Source: Cruorifilaria tuberocauda (Eukaryota; Nematoda; Chromadorea; Rhabditida; Onchocercidae). Taken from it: a DNA stretch of 48,896 nt. Shown here in pieces: positions 25,108-38,600 of this stretch. Under the pieces are notes generated by a model. It made no database searches. It was not told where the DNA came from and was given only the letters and a program-made list of their open reading frames with translations. Positions within the stretch are counted from its first letter, which is position 1. Each line of letters opens with the position of its first letter. Location of the stretch: assembly GCA_013365365.1 (NCBI GenBank), contig JABVXU010000409.1, positions 1 through 48,896 on the forward strand. Reading direction: 5' to 3'. A program made the translations under genes and the position numbers.

Positions 25108-27670
25108 ATGGGTGTAAAGGATCTATCGAAAGTGATTGGTGATCATTCGTCGAGTAGTATGCGACTCAGAGAATTTAAAGGATATTTTGGTCGCAAAGTA
25201 GCGGTCGATGCTTCGATGTGTCTCTATCAATTTCTCATTGCAGTCCGACAGGATGGTTCACAGCTTCAGGCAGAAGGCGGTGAAACAACCAGGTGATTGA
25301 TTAATTATATTTCAAGAAAAAAGTGACACCTGTTAGAAACTGGATTATACAGATGACCTATAGGTATCTTGCATATCCTCACAGATATCAGTGTTTAGGT
25401 GTTTATATCACAAGGTGATAAGTAGTTCTTTTTTTTCGAAAAATAATGAATTAGCTCAGTCTTATTCATTCCCAACTCATTATTAATACCTTGAAATTAA
25501 TCTGGAAAATAAAACTATTTCTTCGCAAAATAAAGCGGTGAATGGAGGAGGTTTATAAGTTCATGATATGCTTTGTTGATTAGTTGTTGTTTCTTTGAGG
25601 GTTTACAGAAAATCAGTGTTCCATTAAATCGCTAGTAAATTTTTTATTGGATTTGAACAAAGTATTATCTGTGAGAGAACTAAAGATGCTTCGATATTTT
25701 TCCCAGTCATCTACTTGGAATGTTTTATCGAACCATTCGAATGATCGATAATGGAATAAAACCAGTATATGTATTCGATGGTAAACCACCGATGATGAAA
25801 ACAAGTGAATTGGAGAAACGTACTGAACGAAGAACTGAAGCAGAAAAGCATCGAAATGATGCAGTGGAATTAGGTGATGAAGCATCTGTTAACAAATTTG
25901 AAAAACGTCTTGTAAAGGTTATCAATTTCTCGTTTTAAACTTTCCTTCGTGAATACTGAATTATTGAACATTAATTCACATTTTCGTATTCTTTATGGCA
26001 AGTTGTGCTCTCGGAAGATATCTATTTCATAGCAATATAAACTAAATATAGAAAATCTTAAATTTGAAGTTTTATATATGCTTTACAATTTCAAATTCCA
26101 TCATAAATGTTGGTACTTTTCTGCAAACCCCAAGAAGTGCATATGGAAACGTATGAAAACTATTTCATTATGTATTATCGTTATTTATCCAAGTTTTGTG
26201 GAATTTCAAGGTCACAAAAGAACAGAATGAAGAAGCTAAACGGCTAATAACGTTGATGGGAATACCAGTATTGGATGCTCCGTGTGAAGCGGAAGCTCAA
26301 TGTGCCGCTCTTGCGAAAGCTGGTAAAGTGTTTGGTACGGTTTCGGAAGATATGGACGCATTAACTTTCGGTTCACCTATTCTTTTACGTCAGATGACAG
26401 CAAGGTTAGTCAAAATAATCGAAGAATGATTTAAAATCTTGAAATGTGGTGTCGTCTGATGAATAGAACTTTAGACACAATGACTTCACTCAGAGTAAAA
26501 ATGTTAGCTTCACAACTACAAATATCAAATGCTTTTGTTTTTTAATTGACATATTTGTAATTTAAAAGTGCAAGAAAAAGGTTTTGTTGAAGTACACATA
26601 TTGCTTTCACAGTTTTCATTATTAATCATCGGGAACAATCCAATCTCAATGCAGGTAATGCCTTATATGTGCTTACCAGATTAGCTTGGCTTAAAAATTC
26701 TATCAAAATAACTGTACGTAGTCCACATATTTCTATTTTCTAATTCCTAAATTCAAGAAATGTGTAAGCCCTTTATTAATAATAACCCATAGTTGCATGA
26801 AGTGGGTTGAAGTGAATTTCCCCAAATAATCATGAAGCTTATTTCAGTGAAGCAAAAAAGCTGCCGGTGAAGGAAATGAATTTAAGTCAAATTTTGAAAG
26901 ATTTCGGAATGAATATGGAACAGTTTGTAGATCTCTGCATTCTTCTGGGTTGCGATTATGTATCAACTATTCGAGGCATTGGTCCGAAAAAAGCATTTGA
27001 GTTTATCAAGAAACATGGATGCATCGAAAATGTTCTCGAGACAATTGATCAAGCAGTTTGTAGCTTTTTGTTTAATAAATCTTGCAAATTATCTTCATAC
27101 TGTTTTTCCCATCAGTATTGGTACTGAGGAATATTTTTAGAAATATCCGATACCTAGAAACTGGCAATACAAAGAAGCACGACGATTGTTTTTGGAACCA
27201 GAAGTCATGGATTGTGAAAATCTTGAAGTAAATAAAAATGTTATGAAGATGATTATTATTTTCTCCTTTGCATTAATCTGAATGAAAAAGTTGATTTTCA
27301 GTTGGTTTGGAAGGAACCAGATATCGAAGGCATTGTTCAATTTTTATGTGGTGAAAAAAGTTTTAAGTAAGTTTTGTCCGGTTTAAAAATTTTCATCTTG
27401 ATTTTCTTAGAACATTTACTGAAAATCTCACTCATTCATTCCGGATTCAACAGTGATATGTTACTAACTGCAAATTTCAGTGAGGATAGAGTGAGGGGCA
27501 GTTTAACTAAGTTGCAGAAAGGACGACAAGCTGCACAACAGGCACGTATCGATTCTTTTTTTTCAGTAAGTAAAGTAGTTATTTCTGAAACAACGAAAAG
27601 GAAAGCTGAATTAGAGAAAAATAATCTAAAAAAGCGAGGACCGAGTTTGGGCAAAAAGGTGAAAAAATGA
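25108..27670 (+). CDS. FEN1: flap endonuclease 1
   Basis: Structure-specific nuclease that removes 5' flaps during Okazaki fragment maturation and long-patch base excision repair; the C. elegans orthologue is crn-1, also active in apoptotic DNA breakdown. Seven exons: 25108-25292, 25707-25917, 26211-26404, 26848-27055, 27141-27227, 27302-27366, 27481-27670, giving 379 residues (human 380). Metal-binding acidic residues are all present and fall at the human numbers: D34 (VAVDASM), D86 (VFDGKPP), E158 and E160 (CEAEA), D179 and D181 (SEDMD), D233 (LLGCDY). The helix-hairpin-helix reads [16 protein letters not shown]-interacting box QARIDSFF sits at 337-344, followed by a lysine-rich nuclear tail ([12 protein letters not shown]). 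The start [13 protein letters not shown] matches the family, whose N-terminal Gly is part of the active site region. Confidence 0.98.
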
Positions 27671-29209
27671 ATGGTATTGATTATGGACAAATGATTATTT
27701 CTCATTCATCTTTTTGGCAGATTTGTAAAACGAGTCCTTAATTTTTTCCTGGTCTGCAAATTAAATTTGACGGAGAGTATCATATCCGCGTTTTTTGTAT
27801 TGATTGTTCAGCAATTTCTGTACTCGCTATCTTCAGTTTTGATGCTGTCCAATGCATCCAGATTTCAAGAACCGAAGGCTTTTACATAATCATCTTCTGA
27901 ATTCTTTTTGAATAGTTCTTGTATGTTATATTCTTCAGAAGAAATAAAATTTTAGTTTCCCATCAAGATATTATTTCTAATATCACTTCATTTTTTCTAG
28001 TGATTAATTATATAATTATTATTTTACGTGTTTCCCTGACTCCATCGTAGTTAATTTTTGTGTACGAACTGTAAAAGCATTTTAAACATATTTGTAGGAA
28101 TTTGTTTATATAGATGTGCTGCTTACTTCCAAGACATATGTATTAATGAGATGCTGTTGTCTTAATCTGTCATCACTTTGATTTTCGTCACGTTTTTAAT
28201 GTTTACATTTTTGAATTTTGGATTTTTTGATGAATATCACGTTTTACCTGTTGCAACGCTATGCGGTTACGGAAAAATGTATATTGCATTTTTCGTGCAT
28301 ATTGTTTAGTCCGCATATAAACACTTTTGGGAAACATTTTAAAGTATTGAAATTTTGAATTTTTCATTTAGTAAAAAACATGCATTATGTTGTCGGAGTT
28401 AATTTATATGCTAAACTTATGTATACTTTAGATATTTTCACCTTAGCTTAGCTAGTTTGGAAAATTACTAGGTAAACAATATGAAAAAAGATGGAAATCA
28501 CCTCCAAAATGTGAAATTTGTAATTTAGGTTCCAATAATAATGTGGCATCAAAAATTAATCAGATTTGAAATTCTTTCACCTATAATTCGATTATGAATA
28601 AAAGTTATAGTTAGTAGGTGGCCACGTGAATAATAACTAGAAGCATTCTCGTTGAAAAAAGTATTCTAATGTTTACCCCAAATGAAATGTAGTGAGAATG
28701 AAAATTTCTCTTTAACGATTAAAATTTTTTTAATTTATATGGCATGGTTGGAGTTCGCGTTTGATGTTCTGGTAAGAATTAAAATGAGATAGTTAGACCA
28801 TTGCTCTGGACTCGAAAAAGCGAAATAGGAGTTTATTTGATGTCATTAGGTTTCAGATTTCTTCAGAAAAAAGCTTCGAAATAAGTGGAAGTTGCTCCAA
28901 AAGTCATTCTGTTGAATGAATGTTGAGAGTGTCTCTAAGTTAGTTCAAAAAGGATGTGCAATTGGAAGATTATGAGAGTTTACTATATTTCCCAGAGTGG
29001 TCAAAAAACTGGGTAGACTAAATTTGTTGAAGTTATGTGAAAATGAAAGTGTAATGAACGTGGATGTTAATGTTTTTTTCGTACGCCATTTTTTAATCAG
29101 ACGGGCTTTGATCAAGTTCGCATGTTAGCTTTCGGAAATTACAATAAGCTATATATAATTAATATCCTGCGTTGTAAACAACTTATCATCAAAGTTGCGG
29201 GCTTACTCC

Positions 29210-29250
29210 TTTTTACTCCTTTTCTTCATAAAGAAGAAAAGGAGTAAAAA
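29210..29250. repeat. perfect 18-bp inverted repeat with 5-base loop
   Basis: TTTTTACTCCTTTTCTTC (29210-29227) is the exact reverse complement of 29233-29250; the loop is ATAAA. The 5' arm also carries a second copy of TTACTCCTTT just upstream (29203-29212), so the arm may have grown by duplication. It could fold as RNA or cruciform; no flanking gene explains it. Confidence 0.85.
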
Positions 29251-30120
29251 TATTCTTAGACATCTCAGAGATAATGAGAGACATGAAGAAACTCATCGTA
29301 TTTGTAAATCTCGAGAAATGATAATTCAATCAATCTCATACTTGTTGGTACTTTTTCTAATTTCATTCAGTGGAACTGCATGTCGTATGAAAAATACTGC
29401 AAGCATGCTAGTCTAACTTGAAATCCGCAATTTTCTCTAGCATTTTAAGTAAACAAATGATCTCCTATGTCTGTCACATTATTCCGCTTTCTCATGGACT
29501 TTGCTTTATTGTTCGTTTTAATCAGATATCTTTTGAAAGACAAATCTTCCGAAAAGTTAACAGCGATCTAATTGGATATGGATAGGAATGTTACAGTTCA
29601 TTGTTCGTTAAGTTCTACTGATAATTTCCAATAGAAACGAAGCTGTCGTCGACTTTTCTTTCATATTTGTGATGTTAATTTGTGGGAAAGAATGATATTT
29701 GAGAATTGTCTGTGTATGGATTACGTTGCCCATGTCGGCATAACGCAATCGTTTTCGATTGTTTTTGTGAGTAATCATATATTGCTTTGCAGCTGTACGA
29801 TAAAGTGATGTATATAGACTGAAGTGACTTTTATCGTCTTTCAAATTAATCAGTAACAGAGGTTTTTCTTTTTTTCGAAATAATATAATATAAGTAACTG
29901 CTTATTACCATCAGCAGTTGGAGTTTTGAAATTCTTAGATATGATTAGTTGCAATCAGTATCTCAGCCTTAATTAAATAACAACTTCAAGTAAATGTGAT
30001 TAATATGAACTTATAGTTATTTTTGGGATTTGACGTTCTTGATACTTTTGTCTCTATTTGCTGTTTTCGCAGTTTATTAAAGAAAATTATGTTTAAAAAC
30101 ATAATTTAAATAATGTCTTT

Positions 30121-30127
30121 ATTTCAG
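30121..30127 (+). promoter_or_regulatory. probable spliced-leader acceptor before ERdj5
   Basis: ATTTCAG lies 25 bases before the ERdj5 ATG at 30153 and is preceded by a pyrimidine-rich, AT-rich tract. No upstream coding exon is needed, so this is a likely trans-splice site. Confidence 0.45.
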
Positions 30128-30152
30128 GTGTTTGTTTTGGCTACGCTTGGTG

Positions 30153-33100
30153 ATGTATTTTATATTTATCTCTGAGTTTCTCTTATTTTTCTCAATTTTT
30201 TGTGTCAATTGTGAAGATTTTTATCACTTACTTGGAATATCGCGGGAAGCTGATAATAGAGCGATCAGAAGAGCCTTCAAGAAGCTAGCTTTGGTCAAGC
30301 ATCCGGATAAAAACCCCGTGAATTTTTTCAACTTTTTTCGAAAAAGAGATGTTATTAGCAACAATTATTATAACAAAGAGATCGGTATGATAATCGGATA
30401 TATAGCAAAATTTGAAATCATGAGAAATTGTATAATAGTGCAACTTCATGAAGTTAATAAACTGTAACGAGGTTATATTAGAATTGCAAAATTTGCAATC
30501 AAGATCATTTACACTGTTTTTTCAAGTTATCGATGATTTTATCAGTTGCTAATGTTTTATCATGCGTTTAGAATGACAATAATGCACATAAAGAGTTCAT
30601 GAAACTTTATCGTGCTTATGAAGTTTTAATGGATGAAGAATTGCGGAAAAAATATGATCGGTTTGGCGAAGAGGGTTTAACCGATAATTATAACGAAAAT
30701 CATCAATACCAGTCATGGCAATTCTATAAAGATAATTTTGGTATGTATCTTTAAGCGGTATAAATTTTAATATTGAATTATTTATTATTATACTGTCTTT
30801 TAGGGAGCAATAATCAGTTAGTGAATAGTTCAACGGCAGTGGATTATAATAAAAACTCCTGAAAATGATAATGCAGGTTTTTTTTTGTTTTCCATGATTC
30901 GTGATTTATGCAATGATTAGAATATACAGGCATATACGATGAGGACAAGGAAATAATAACATTATCACGGTCGGATTTCGAAAGAACAATCTCCGAAACG
31001 GATGAAACATGGTTCATCAATTTCTATTCTACATTTTGTTCACATTGTCATCATTTAGCACCTACTGTAAGTTCCTTTTGTTTGTTTTTTACTTTTTTTA
31101 TAAAGTCTGGATAATGTAATAACTTTGTAGTGGCGAAAATTCGCTCAAGAAATGGAAGGTGTTCTTCGTATAGGTGCTGTAAATTGTGCTGAAGATCCTA
31201 CGCTCTGTCATTCACAAGGTGTTACGGGCTATCCAAGTTTGGTTATTTATCCACATGTGAGTTTCCGCACAATATTTTGGCCCTTCATCTTTTGTCTATA
31301 TGTTATTAGCCTTCATTATTCTTAAATTGAGGTAATAATGTAAAATATAAATAAATATATGTTATAATTAGATGTTACAATGTGTCTGTGTTTGTGCTGT
31401 TTACTCATTACTTTTGCTCTTTCAGTCTCCTTTTGGAATAAAGTTTTAATTTAGGATGCATCCAGAAAAATTTGTACAGTGAATGGGTGAGAAATATTTT
31501 TTCATTGACCCCTGTGTAATTAAATTTGTCCAAATATATTGATTGTTGTCGAAAATTACATCACTAGAATCGTAATCAGTCGTCCGTATTATGTCTTTTT
31601 TTTTTATAGCGACATTTTTTCCATGGACAGCGACAGCTAGATCAAATAGTAGCATTTGCCATGGAATACGTTACTGGTGTGGTATTGCAGTTGACGGATT
31701 CCGACATTGATTTGTTTAAGATCAGAGAGAGTAAGAAAGATGCACGTGGATGGTTGCTGGATTTTTGTGAACGTCAAAGTAGTGACTGCTTATCTGAATT
31801 AAACAGGTTTTTATCCTTTACTTCTGTATGAAATTTATGCTTGACTTCAGCTGAAAATTTTTCATAATAAAAAATCTTTTGAAATTTGATAAGCAATGAT
31901 TTTTAATTAAGAATTCATTAAGGCCGAACCAATTTTTCCTTCGAGCAGTAACGATCAACATTATTCTGATCTATCATGCTTTAGCTAATACTTTGATCAT
32001 AATTGCTTTGTCAGTTACTTCTCTTTTTGTGTGTAGCAAAAAAAATGCTTATTAGCGACAACTATTTTTAACATCATTGAAGAGCATATCTTCTTGAATA
32101 TTTGTCGACTGGTATTGTTTATTTATATACCCAAAATAATCAATCTATTTAATCTGTTTTGCGAATCAAACGAGTCATCTAATGTCGAAAAGTATTGCTG
32201 TCTTCCATCTGCCTAATTTCCATTTACCTTGCAAATGTTGCGAAGATATATATATTTTGGACAATTTTTTTTTTAAAAATCCAAAAAGTCTTTATATTTT
32301 AGATGTCATTAGTAAATCAAAAAAATACTTTCAGAAAAAAACTTGCAGCCAATTTTCATGGCCTTATAAATGTTGCGAAGGTTAATTGTGATAAATCATT
32401 GCAACTTTGCACATTATTTGGCCGCAGAAATGGTGTAGTATATTTCCACTGTAATGGTGGAAAAGAACCCGATAAGGCATTGGTATGTAGCATATATTTT
32501 GTGAATCAATGAGTTTTCCAGTTCAGTTATTAAATATGCTAAAATCAAACCATTTTTTCTGTACGTGTACGTAGCTTGGTGTCATAAAAATTTTCAATAT
32601 CATTAAGGCCTTTTCTTTTCAGGAGATTAACAGTCTTGACTTCAAGGAAATAGCAAGCATCGTTTTAACATATGTTCCTGATATACCATATATCGATAAA
32701 TTGTTGGAGAAAATTTTTGAAGGTAAATCCCTCAAGAAATTTTTTTCTAATCTGCTTACTAATTTGTTTCTTTTTTTGCGTTACGTGTCCGTTTTGCAGT
32801 TCAAATTCGCGATCGTTCATTTCTAATTAGGTTTGGTTCCGGTGAAAGAGAAAGCAATAAAGAGCTAAAAAAACTGTCAGCAAAATTAACAAGTAATGAA
32901 ATTGAGGTAATTTTTTCAAGTACGAAAAACGAATATATTCATCTTATCGTTTGAATACTATAGTATAGTCATAAGCAAGCGTTTTATTATAAAAAGATTT
33001 CTGTAATCATTCCATCTGAGCTAATGATTAATAATTGGGCAAAATTTATTCTTGCTAGATTCTCTTCAGAAGCTGTTTGGAATTATTGTTCCCTGTTTTT

Positions 33101-35637
33101 TTTATTTGGTTGCAATAGTTAATCAGTTGTATTGAGTGAAAAATGTTGACAAAATAATCATTTAAATACGATATTAATCGTTTTATTTGATCCATGCCTG
33201 TGCTGTGATGTTTTTCTTCCTATATAGGTATATTTTGCTGATTGTACCATGGTCAAAGATATATGTCAAAACTTGAAACTGACTAAACTTCCGAAATGGG
33301 TTCTATTTAAAAAACAAGGAAGTTATGAAATATATCACGGTTTGTTTTTATACTAATAGCATTTTTTATTTTTCTTTGACTAAATTGGAAAATTTGATAT
33401 AAGCTTAATGCAAATATAAAATATTCTTTAGAATTAGAAAGTTTGCGTTATCTCTGAAATTCTTAAGAAATCTTATTTAATACAGACAAGATGGAAACGG
33501 TACATGATATTGCCCTGTTTGCTATAGAAAGCCATTCTTCACCACTTGTTACTCTTACACCCGAAACCTATGTATCTGCTATTGATTCAGGCGATGAATG
33601 GCTCATCGACTATTACGCCCCAGTAAGCAGTCTACTCTATTTCGTAGTTTATCATTCTTAATCTTTCTTCCTTGTTCATTTTATTTGCAGTGGTGTCCAC
33701 CTTGTTTGCGTTTACTGAAAGAATTAAGAAGATTGCATAATTATGTGGAAAATATAAAAATTGGGACTATTGACTGCGTGCAACATGGTGATATCTGTAG
33801 GAAAGCGAATGCTAATGCGTAAGTTTGTAAGATAATGAAAAAATAGTGAATTTGTTTCCCTTATTTTCTTTTAAATTTCTCATAGTGAAATTTTACAGAA
33901 TTTTGGAACTTGCCAGTTTTATGAATAAATGTAGAAAGGAGTATTGGTTGATAATGTTGAGTTTTATGATGAATAGTATTATTTTATACTCTACAATTCC
34001 TAAATTTCATTGTCGTTCTTTTTACTTTGAATCACATTTTTGCAGTTACCCAAATATTGTGTGGTATAATAGTGGTAGGTCTTTTGCGCGCACAGGTTAT
34101 TTGGATGTTGCGACGATAGCGGAATTCATTGAAGTTAGTTCAAAAAGTCTTCTACTGGTTTAAATATGGAGGAATTTAAATAATTCACTTTTGAATTATG
34201 AAATAAAATATCTCGAAGAATGTAATCAGGATGCACGCAATCCAGTAGTGGTCGATTTATCATCGTCAGATTTTGATCCACTGGTTTTGGATAAGAAACA
34301 GCGCACTATTTGGCTAGTTGATTTTTATGCACCATGGTGTGGTCCTTGTAATCAGGTTCGTGTTATGTCTATAAAAATTAGAAAATTTATCGATGGAATT
34401 TTTAATCTCTTTAATCTTCCACTGATTGTTTTATTGGAATATTTATTTAATATTTTTTTAATAACATGAGCTCAATTTCCATAACAGTTAGCCCCCGAGT
34501 ATAAGAAGCTTGCTCGAAATATGCGCATGAAGAAATTTCTTTATTTTGGAATGATCAATTGTGATCATCATCAGCAGCTATGCATGAATTTAGATATCCA
34601 GAGTTATCCAACAATCCGGCTCTATTCTTCAGGTTCTCACGTCGTGTGAGTATCAAGCTCTTTTTCTTATATTTTTGAAAAAATTGGTACATAAACAGCT
34701 TAAAATAGATTCGTTCAATCACTTTACTGTCGCTATAAACAGTACAGTTACTGTGTTTATTTACTTATAATTTGGTGAAATGATTTTCTATGTCTAAATT
34801 TTCTGTGTTTTCTTCTTGGAGTTGCTAATGAGGCAGACTTTAAGAGATTATCCTTCAAACTGGTGGCGTGATCATCGTTCCATGGAAGTGTGGCTAAGAA
34901 ATTATTTGCCATCGAAAGTTATCAGCATCGGAAGTGATTTCTTTGCCACGGTATTAGGTGATGATAAACCATGGTTGATCGACTTTTTTGTTACTTGGTG
35001 CTCACACTGCATTGAATTCGCCCCTGTTTTTGAGAACATTGCGGAGGTTTGTTAAAAAATGAAATTTAAACAAGTGTAGAGAATTAATAACAAGATATCT
35101 GACTCGAGCAATAACCATATTTTCTTTCTATCTGTTTTAAACACTCAAGATAAATAGTTAACTTTTTTTTTATGTTACCTTATTTCTGTTTAATATCTAA
35201 AGTAACTGGAATCGATTACTATGGAAATCAGTTATTATTCGTTTTAAATACTTGAAATTTGAGTTATTGGAGAAAATTGGTGCAACTGTTGTATGCAGAT
35301 AATTTTCTGTATAGTAATTCGTCAAATTTCAGTTTTTATATTATAGTTTGTCGTAATTCTCTACTTATAATTTGATTATCTTTTTGTTTTACTTTTTTTT
35401 TAGGTTTTGGACGGTCGTGTGAAACTTGCAAAGGTTGATTGTGGAGTTTGGCCAAATATTTGTCAAAGTGTTGGTGTGGTTATTTATCCTACTGTTCGAT
35501 TTTATGGTGGCTCACGAGGTGGTCATATCCAAACAACCAGTGGAGTTACTATCAAGTGGCACGATGGAGATAGCATCGTATATCAGGTTGAAAAAGAGTT
35601 GATCAAAACAGACCGGCTTTATAAAGTTGAATTATAA
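30153..35637 (+). CDS. DNAJC10: ERdj5-type DnaJ / multi-thioredoxin ER reductase
   Basis: ER-lumenal co-chaperone that reduces disulfides of misfolded proteins with BiP for degradation; C. elegans orthologue dnj-27. Sixteen exons: 30153-30317, 30572-30740, 30930-31066, 31131-31256, 31610-31806, 32335-32482, 32623-32722, 32800-32906, 33228-33339, 33486-33622, 33691-33818, 34046-34133, 34230-34355, 34488-34645, 34833-35046, 35404-35637; 781 residues (human 793). Residues 1 to about 24 form a hydrophobic signal peptide. The J domain follows with the BiP-activating HPD at 50-52. Thioredoxin domain 1 has CSHC at 148-151; two redox-inactive domains without CxxC follow; then CPPC at 468-471, CGPC at 575-578 and CSHC at 689-692. 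Human order is CSHC, CPPC, CHPC, CGPC. The protein ends KVEL, a KDEL-like ER retrieval signal. The acceptor before 34833 (AATGAG) is weak but is the one that keeps frame with the strong GTGAGT donor. Confidence 0.96.
32205..32240 (+). repeat. diverged copy of the start of a neighbouring ERdj5 exon
   Basis: Intron sequence ending AAATGTTGCGAAG (about 32236-32248) resembles the first part of the exon at 32335-32482, which also contains AATTTTCAT..CCTT..AAATGTTGCGAAG. By eye the match runs over roughly 35 bases with a few differences. The copy has no usable frame and looks like a relic of a local duplication. Confidence 0.4.
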
Positions 35638-38600
35638 CGGATTATTCTCGCAAATTCAGTACTTATTTTACTCTTTTGTCCTAAAATTTTCCACCAATAA
35701 AAAATGCAAAAATTCCTTCTTGATTAATCTTGAATAAGAATGGATTAATTAAACTAAATTTTATAAAAAGTTTTACATTAGTTGTTGACAGTGAATATAT
35801 ATAGTTGTTGATCTGCGTTCTATCGTTGTATTTTCTGTGCCTCCATTCGCAGCTCTTCCTGACATTCCAAATCCTCAACTGTACAGCTTTCATAAATAAG
35901 ATATTATTTTTTATGTAGAATACTTTGAGCCTTATCCTGAATTAATTTCGTGCTATATAATTCATTTCTTGCAATATGATACGAGCATTTTAATACTATT
36001 TCACGTCTTTCTGTTATGCTTAATTACATTTTCTGTTTTCTTTATTCGTTTCATGATTTTGTCTCATGATTTAAAGGCTCAAGAATGGCCTTTAAAACTT
36101 TTCTGGCATTTATGAAGCTTAAAAGAATTTCTTACTTCAGTTTTCCGTCGGCCTCTGCATTTGAGGTGAATTTTAGGATTTCATTTTCAAGAATTTTTTT
36201 CTATCATATCATTGTTATTATCATTTGTTATTTTTCTTCGTTTTTCATACTTTTACAGGCTTTTTTTTTATGTAATTTATTCGTATTTCTTTGTGCTTTT
36301 TATGATCGACTGCTGTTCATATTTTGACTTTATTTATGAATAAAGACCATTGGTCTATTTTATATCAGTGATTTAAAGGAATCTTTCCGCAGGATCACTG
36401 TAATCATTATCCTGGATGACTTTAACTGTAGATATTGATAAAGTATAGATGACGCAACTAGTTCATCATGGTAATAAAGTTTAGATGCTTGACTGATTTG
36501 TAGAAAACTTCTGCAATTTATTATAATGACAATTGAATCTTAGCTTCTTTGATGTTTCAATGCTGAAAATGTTCAATTTTCCTATATTAAGTGGCATTAA
36601 TTTTAAAATAATTACATTCCACACTTTCATTCGCAACATTTTTAGCATTGGATCATGAATTTACATACAAAAAATAAGGTAAAATGAAGATATCTGCAAT
36701 AATTGCAATAATAAATGACTGTTCCAAAAGACATGAAAATAGCATTGAGAATGGAATGAATTTAATTTTTCTTTATAGTATACATTCTGGACAACTGTTT
36801 TAATCCTGCTAGGCGTGTTGATGTCGAAAGAAACGTCCCTTTGGATTGTTTTTTCTATAAATTATTAAATAGTATTCAAGGAGAGTTTAAATTTATGTTA
36901 ACCTCAAAGAGAGATTGCTTCGGATGTCAATGCATAATTTGAATATCACGAATTATCACAGTTCCTCCAACAATAGTCGAAAAAAATGATCTGTGCAACT
37001 TCATTAAAATTCTTAAATTGAAATTGACTGAACATTATAAATACGTTATAAATAAATTTCTTGCCAAAATATCTCTAATTGGTTCATTTTATGCTAGATT
37101 TCTGACTTATAAAAATTCGAATAACTTCATACTCAGGATTTTTGGCGCAAAACTTTCTTCTATTAAAAAAGTATTTAAAAATGAAATAGTGCTGAAATTG
37201 CCGAAACAAATTAAACGCTCCCTTTTGTGAAACCATCAAAACTATAATGGTGGACAGAGTTGTATTTTGAAATGCTTTTGCTTGAATTCATTTTATATCA
37301 CTTCTCGTAAATGTTTTATCATTAGCATGACGGAATCATGATACTGAATTTGTAATAAATTATTTTCCAACTTACATTCAATAAAAATTTAATAAATATA
37401 GTATCGGAACAACAGTTAATATATCTTCTCGTGTTTTGCCAGCGTCTCTAAAAAGTAGAGAAAAGTAATGAGAAGGAGGAAGTTAGTAATTTATTAATTG
37501 TAATTTAGAAATATCAGTATCAATATGTATCTCATGCAGCGGTATTGAGAGACAAATTAGTTCTTAATAGTCCCTTGTCCACTAACAATATAACCGCTTC
37601 TAGACGCTAGACCATAGACACTTCTAAAATTAAATTATTTATTTCTTGAATATTAGTAATCAGCTTCAAATAAGCATAACCTGAACTTCATGGTCTATGA
37701 TCAAACTGGGGATTCTTTGGTAAAACTTATAATTCAAACTTTCAATTCTTTAAATTTTTAAAATTCTAAGTCAGATAAAATTTTGATTCGTATATTTTTA
37801 AGCAAAGGGAGTCAAACCTTTAAATGGCACGGACGGAAACAGGCTATGTCATTTTTGGCAGATGGAATCGAAATTCACCAAAATTACTGTTTATTTTTAC
37901 AAGTTGAGTTAAATTTTTGATCATTTGTATGTTGACGATATTCCAAATACTCTTTCGAGAGTACATTTCATCCACTGATTGAGATTTAAATTAAATAAAA
38001 CAAAACAATAGCGATATCGACGAAAATGGATATGAATAAAACGAATTTTTGCAAACCAATCAATTGAAAAGACAAGAAATTTCTGAAACATTCTTTAAAT
38101 TTGTTTCAGAAAATTGACAATAAGTGAAATTAAGAATGGATATCTGTTGTAAAGGATATCGAGATGCGAAATCATACTACTTCCAAATCGAACATTATCA
38201 ATTTGCTTATATTCTGAATTATTCCACAGAATTAGGTAATCATAACTTATAAAAGTAACTTATAAATAAATGTTTAAAATACAATTCAAAAGAATTTATA
38301 ACTTTTATAATTTTAGAAATTAGATGAGTGAAATTAAATGGTAATTTAGAAATCTGGCAAGGTGGATAAACACTACAATAATATACTAAACAGAGATATT
38401 GTATCAGTAGATATTTGACATATCTTAAATAAATTTTATATGAAATAGCATATGCATTCAAACATTCAGATTAATGGGATGATTTCGATCATCCTGAAAT
38501 AGATATTTTTCAAATGTTAACTTTCATTGATATGAAGGAAAGCATGAAGCATAGATTTATTTGCATATGTGCACGAATAATTTTAAAGATGTAAAAGGGA

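Larger units (their letters stand above)
27671..30152. other. intergenic region between FEN1 and ERdj5, with a perfect hairpin
   Basis: About 2.5 kb of AT-rich DNA. An AATAAA at 27943-27948 is the likely FEN1 polyadenylation signal, 273 bases after its stop. A perfect inverted repeat lies at 29210-29250. An open plus frame around the hairpin (29195-29416) has no recognisable domain. The 3' end presumably holds the ERdj5 promoter. Confidence 0.6.

Noticed and set aside
25613..25925. Minus-strand frames opposite FEN1
   Set aside because: They are the reverse shadow of the FEN1 exon 25707-25917, which is certain.
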